This document shows, one piece after another, positions 60,796 through 64,000 of a DNA stretch of 64,000 bases (position 1 is its first letter; each line of letters opens with the position of its first letter). Location: the NCBI GenBank assembly GCA_963781285.1, contig CAWAFI010000025.1, positions 1-64,000 of the forward strand, written 5' to 3'. The position numbers were made by a program, and so were the translations under genes. The notes below the pieces were generated by a model, which was not told where the DNA came from, did not search any database, and saw only the letters and a program-made list of their open reading frames with translations. Source of the stretch: CAIWHR01 sp963781285 (GTDB taxonomy: Bacteria; Pseudomonadota; Gammaproteobacteria; Burkholderiales; Casimicrobiaceae).

Positions 60796-61661
60796 TCCGG
60801 TCGTTCTCCTGCGAATCGGGTGTTCTGGTAGGTGCGCCGTCCGACAAAGAACTTCAGCGCAAGCGTGACCAGTGCCAGCAGGGCCAGCAGCGACGCGACG
60901 GCGAATGCCGCCGCGAACTGGTATTCGTTGTACAGGATCTCGACGTGCAGCGGCAGCGTGTTCGTGGCACCGCGGATGTGTCCCGACACCACCGATACGG
61001 CGCCGAACTCGCCCATCGCCCGTGCATTGCACAGGATCACGCCGTAGAGGAGGCCCCATTTGACGTTCGGCAGCGTCACGCGGAGGAACGTCTGCCACCC
61101 CGAGGCGCCGAGCACGGTCGCCGCTTCCTCCTGCTCGGTCCCTTGCGCCTGCATCAGCGGAATCAGCTCGCGCGCGACGAACGGAAAGGTGACGAATATC
61201 GTCGCCAGCACGATGCCGGGCACCGCGAAAATGATCTTCAGGTCATGTTCGTGCAGCCACGCCCCGAACCACCCCTGCAGGCCGAAGATCAGCACATAGA
61301 TGAGACCGGAGACGACCGGCGATACCGAGAACGGGAGGTCGATCAACGTCGTCAGGACGTCCTTGCCGGGAAATGAGAACTTGGCGATCGTCCAGGCTGC
61401 CGCGATCCCGAATACGAGATTGAGCGGCACGGCGATCGCGGCCGTCAGCAGCGTGAGCTTGATCGCGGCGATCGCGTCCGGCTCGGTGATCGCGGCCAGG
61501 TACACACCGAAACCCTTCTTCAACGCTTCGACGAGTATGAAGGCCAGCGGTACAAGCACGAACAGCCCGAGGAACACCAGCGCGGTGACGACGAGCGCGT
61601 AGCGCAATGCTGCCGGTTCGGAGGCATCAGCGGACGCCAAGGCGAGGGAAGCATCCGCCAT
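60792..61661 (-). CDS. cysW: sulfate ABC transporter permease CysW
   Basis: This 289-residue inner-membrane protein has six helices and the permease EAA loop EQEEAATVLGASGWQTFLRV. IDLPFSVSPVVSGLIYVLIF and GEFGAVSVVSGHIRGATNTL are characteristic of CysW. It forms the membrane channel with CysU. ATG at 61661 is chosen; the CysU stop lies ten bases upstream, and the short spacing indicates an operon. Confidence 0.95.
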   Translation of the reverse strand: MADASLALASADASEPAALRYALVVTALVFLGLFVLVPLAFILVEALKKGFGVYLAAITEPDAIAAIKLTLLTAAIAVPLNLVFGIAAAWTIAKFSFPGKDVLTTLIDLPFSVSPVVSGLIYVLIFGLQGWFGAWLHEHDLKIIFAVPGIVLATIFVTFPFVARELIPLMQAQGTEQEEAATVLGASGWQTFLRVTLPNVKWGLLYGVILCNARAMGEFGAVSVVSGHIRGATNTLPLHVEILYNEYQFAAAFAVASLLALLALVTLALKFFVGRRTYQNTRFAGERPE

Positions 61662-61671
61662 TCGGGATCCG

Positions 61672-62604
61672 TCAGTCGAGCGCGCCCTGGCGCCGCCGCG
61701 TCCAGGCTTGCAGCGCGTTGATCGAGAGCAGCAGCGCGAACGAAACCACCAGCATCACCACCGCGACAGCCGTCGCGCCTGTGTAGTCATACTGCTCGAG
61801 CTTGGTGATGATGATGAGCGGCGTGATCTCCGACACCATCGGCATGTTGCCGGCGATGAAGATCACGGATCCGTATTCGCCGATCGCGCGCGCGAACGCC
61901 AGCGCGAAGCCCGTAAGCAGCGCGGGCGTGACGATGGGAAAGACGACGCGGCGGAAGCTCTGCCACCGCGAGGCGCCCAGGGTCGCCGCCGCTTCTTCCA
62001 GCTCCCGCGGCAGCTCCTCCAGTACCGGCTGCACGGTGCGCACGACGAACGGCAGGCCGATGAACGTCAGTGCGACGATGATGCCCAGCGGCGTGAAGGC
62101 GACCTTGATGCCGAGCGGGACGAGGAGCGCACCGAACCAGCCATTGGGTGCGAACAGCCCCGTCAGTGCGATACCGGCGACGGCGGTTGGGAGCGCGAAT
62201 GGTAGGTCGACCAATGCATCGACAAGACGCAGCGCCGGAAAGCGATAACGAACGAGGACCCACGCGACCAGCAGACCGAAAACCGCATTGATCCCCGCAG
62301 CGCAAAGAGACGCGCCGAACGTCAGTTGGTAACTGGCGACGACGCGCGGCGCAGTGACGATCTCGACGAATGCCGGCCATGTGAGTTGCGCTGTTTTAAC
62401 GAAGGCCGCCGCCAGCGGGATCAGCACGACCAGTCCGAGATACAGCAGCGTGTAGCCGAGACCGAGACCGAAGCCGGGCAGCACGCGGTGAGCCTGAGGT
62501 TGCGGGCGCACCAGCACGCTCGCGGCGTTGGCAGCGATGGCACGGGCCACCCGGAAATGTGGATTGGTGCCCAAGACGGCCTGGTTTCCGAGCGGCCCGG
62601 TCAT
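61672..62604 (-). CDS. cysU: sulfate ABC transporter permease CysU (CysT)
   Basis: This protein of about 310 residues has helices and loop of the sulfate permease: GFGLGLGYTLLYLGLVVLIP near the start, LVDLPFALPTAVAGIALTGLF, EELPRELEEAAATLGASRWQ (EAA loop) and GEYGSVIFIAGNMPMVSEIT. It partners CysW. ATG at 62604 was used; GTG at 62550 is an alternative and neither has a strong ribosome site. Confidence 0.95.
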   Translation of the reverse strand: MTGPLGNQAVLGTNPHFRVARAIAANAASVLVRPQPQAHRVLPGFGLGLGYTLLYLGLVVLIPLAAAFVKTAQLTWPAFVEIVTAPRVVASYQLTFGASLCAAGINAVFGLLVAWVLVRYRFPALRLVDALVDLPFALPTAVAGIALTGLFAPNGWFGALLVPLGIKVAFTPLGIIVALTFIGLPFVVRTVQPVLEELPRELEEAAATLGASRWQSFRRVVFPIVTPALLTGFALAFARAIGEYGSVIFIAGNMPMVSEITPLIIITKLEQYDYTGATAVAVVMLVVSFALLLSINALQAWTRRRQGALD

Positions 62605-62644
62605 CTTTTTGCGCGCGTCCGGTATCGCCTGCCGCCCGCGTACA

Positions 62645-63283
62645 TCAGCTCGCGTAACACGGGGTCCCGGCGCCCTGTTCGCGCTCGGCCGCGGCATCGA
62701 GTTGCCGGAGCAACCGCAATCCGTCCGGCCAGGGCCCGAAGCCGGACTCGGCGTCAACGTGTCCGGCACTACGGTAGGCGACCAGGCGGCTGCCCCACGT
62801 GGTGGCGAGACTGCCGGCCATGACGAGCTTGATCCCGGGATCGTCGGTGCTGCCCACGACGATGCTAGCAAAGGGGAGCTTCGAGCGCGGTACAAGCTCG
62901 TCGACGCCGAAGCGCTCAGGGTCGGCGGGCGCGACGAGCAGCGCGGCCCGGATCGGCGCCCGATGCACGATCGCAGCGCGGACCGTGGCGAGACATCCAA
63001 AGCTGTGCGCTGCGATCAGCGGAGGCGCACCAGCGGAGCGGAATGCGGACGCCAGGGTCTCGGCCCAGGCCTCGAGGTCGGGCGAGCCCCACGCACGCTG
63101 GATGACGCGCATGAATTCGGGTCGCGCTTCCTGCCACAGGGTCTGCCAATGGCCCGGCCCGCTGTCATTGAGGCCAGGCACGATGTGGACCGGCGCCGAT
63201 CCGATCGGACCGGCGTAGGGATCCGTCGGCGCGCACCGAAGCCGCTGCCGGGCGATGCTCGTAAGGCGCACGTTTGCGCTCAT
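62645..63283 (-). CDS. RBBP9/YdeN-type serine hydrolase inside the sulfate operon
   Basis: This 212-residue small alpha/beta hydrolase has VHIVPGLNDSGPGHWQTLW (family start), the nucleophile Ser in LIAAHSFGCLATV, Asp in VVGSTDDP and His in SAGHVDAESGFGPWPDG. The last motif (GHxxxxSGxGxWPxG) is the hallmark of the family. It sits between the sulfate-binding protein and CysU with seven and 40 bases of spacing, so it is co-transcribed. Its link to sulfur uptake is unknown. Confidence 0.92.
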   Translation of the reverse strand: MSANVRLTSIARQRLRCAPTDPYAGPIGSAPVHIVPGLNDSGPGHWQTLWQEARPEFMRVIQRAWGSPDLEAWAETLASAFRSAGAPPLIAAHSFGCLATVRAAIVHRAPIRAALLVAPADPERFGVDELVPRSKLPFASIVVGSTDDPGIKLVMAGSLATTWGSRLVAYRSAGHVDAESGFGPWPDGLRLLRQLDAAAEREQGAGTPCYAS

Positions 63284-63290
63284 CGCGGCC

Positions 63291-64000
63291 TCACCACCTT
63301 GAACCGGGCTTGTAGATCTGGTCGAACGTCCCACCATCGGCGAAATGCGCCTTCTGCGCCTTCTGCCAGTCGCCGAAGTACTCTTTGAGCAGGAACAGAC
63401 TGACTTTTGCGAACTGCTGGTCGTACTTCCTGGCGACCGCGTCGAGCGTGGGGCGGTAGTAGTTCTTCGCGGCGATTTCCTGCCCTTCCGGGGTGTAGAG
63501 ATATTCGAGATAAGCTTGCGCGACCTTGCGCGTGCCTCGCTTGTCGACCACCCTGTCGACCAGCGCGACCGGCGGTTCGGCGAGGATGGAATACGACGGC
63601 ACGACGATCTCGACCCTGTCGGCACCGAGTTCCTTCACCGCGAGATGGGCCTCGTTCTCCCATGCGAGCAGCACATCGCCGATGCCACGCTCGACGAACG
63701 TCGTCGTCGCGCCCCGCGCCCCGGAATCGAGCACCGGCACGTTCGCGTAGAGTTTGCGCACGAATTCCTTCGCCTGGGACTCGCCACCATATTTCCTTTG
63801 CGCAAAGCCCCACGCCGCCAGGTAGTTCCAGCGCGCGCCGCCCGAGGTCTTCGGATTCGGCGTAATCACCGCGATCCCGGGCTTGACGAGATCGTCCCAG
63901 TCCTTGATCCCTTTTGGATTTCCCTTGCGGACGAGGAATACGATCGTCGACGTGTACGGCGAGCTGTTGTGCGGAAGCCGTCCCTGCCAATCGGTGGGCA
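63291..64000 (-). CDS. sbp: sulfate-binding protein, 5' part outside the window
   Basis: About 236 C-terminal residues of the periplasmic sulfate-binding protein are present; the start lies beyond 64000. Recognisable parts are LPHNSSPYTSTIVFLVRKGN, ITPNPKTSGGARWNYLAAWG (the sulfate-binding SGGARW loop), FVERGIGDVLLAWENEAHLA and the C-terminal KVSLFLLKEYFGDWQKAQKA. It delivers sulfate to CysUWA and heads this minus-strand operon. Confidence 0.95.
   Translation of the reverse strand, partial: PTDWQGRLPHNSSPYTSTIVFLVRKGNPKGIKDWDDLVKPGIAVITPNPKTSGGARWNYLAAWGFAQRKYGGESQAKEFVRKLYANVPVLDSGARGATTTFVERGIGDVLLAWENEAHLAVKELGADRVEIVVPSYSILAEPPVALVDRVVDKRGTRKVAQAYLEYLYTPEGQEIAAKNYYRPTLDAVARKYDQQFAKVSLFLLKEYFGDWQKAQKAHFADGGTFDQIYKPGSRW

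Overview
The window is high-GC chromosomal DNA that looks betaproteobacterial, of a Burkholderiales/Rhodocyclales-like type. The evidence is the ribF-ileS-lspA-ispH gene order, two PEP-CTERM proteins, a glutathione-dependent formaldehyde pathway beside a XoxF-type methanol dehydrogenase, and an sbp-cysUWA sulfate transporter. Two genes that should be intact (ileS and a glutathione S-transferase) each carry one extra base in a short homopolymer, so some base-level assembly error is likely, as in a metagenome-derived contig.

Region 1 (1-11,100) is accessory and partly decayed. It holds a broken nuclease-like gene, a Lar-like zinc-finger ORF, phage-type small genes, two PEP-CTERM secreted proteins, a GST, an SDR, a PAP2-like protein, a rhomboid protease, an ACT-domain protein, a truncated aquaporin, a truncated repeat-domain protein and two copies of a roughly 145-bp miniature inverted-repeat element.

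Region 2 (10,927-16,258, all minus strand) is a compact RiPP locus of the thiazole/oxazole-modified microcin (TOMM) type. It encodes an E1-like leader-binding protein, a YcaO cyclodehydratase ending in the PxPxP motif, a stand-alone nitroreductase-fold protein and a SagB-type FMN dehydrogenase, packed with overlapping or nearly touching ends. An 89-residue Cys-free Trp/Gly-rich small protein comes first and is the best candidate for the substrate. The locus is flanked on both sides by paralogous 52-53-residue single-pass membrane proteins. This is the most likely novel system here.

Region 3 (16,381-19,970) has a membrane protein, a Tat-type aldo/keto reductase, a frameshifted GST, and two paralogous 150-residue contractile-injection tail-tube proteins with no other injection-system genes. 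A 272-bp inverted-repeat element sits between the two tube genes.

Region 4 (20,273-34,957) is a methylotrophy island. A TonB receptor and a metallo-beta-lactamase-fold protein that has lost its metal motif run leftward. Divergently there are xoxF (lanthanide-type, with Asp at both positions of the D-x-D), xoxG, xoxJ, a trypsin-like protease with a TPR-like tail, a small Cys-containing periplasmic protein, an intact quinoprotein-associated metallohydrolase and a SoxYZ-like carrier. The glutathione pathway for formaldehyde follows: S-(hydroxymethyl)glutathione dehydrogenase, Gfa and S-formylglutathione hydrolase. Together these would oxidise methanol in the periplasm and carry formaldehyde to formate in the cytoplasm.

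Region 5 (35,170-64,000) is mostly housekeeping: an M20 peptidase, a DnaQ-GIY-YIG fusion divergent from a LexA-like repressor with two matching operators, a molybdopterin oxidoreductase, an AddAB-like helicase/nuclease pair, ribF-ileS-lspA-ispH, a Nudix hydrolase and the sulfate ABC transporter with the binding protein cut by the window edge. A second CTAG-flanked inverted-repeat element (58,753-59,029) ends exactly in a stop codon, as the first one does. I found no tRNA, rRNA or CRISPR array.
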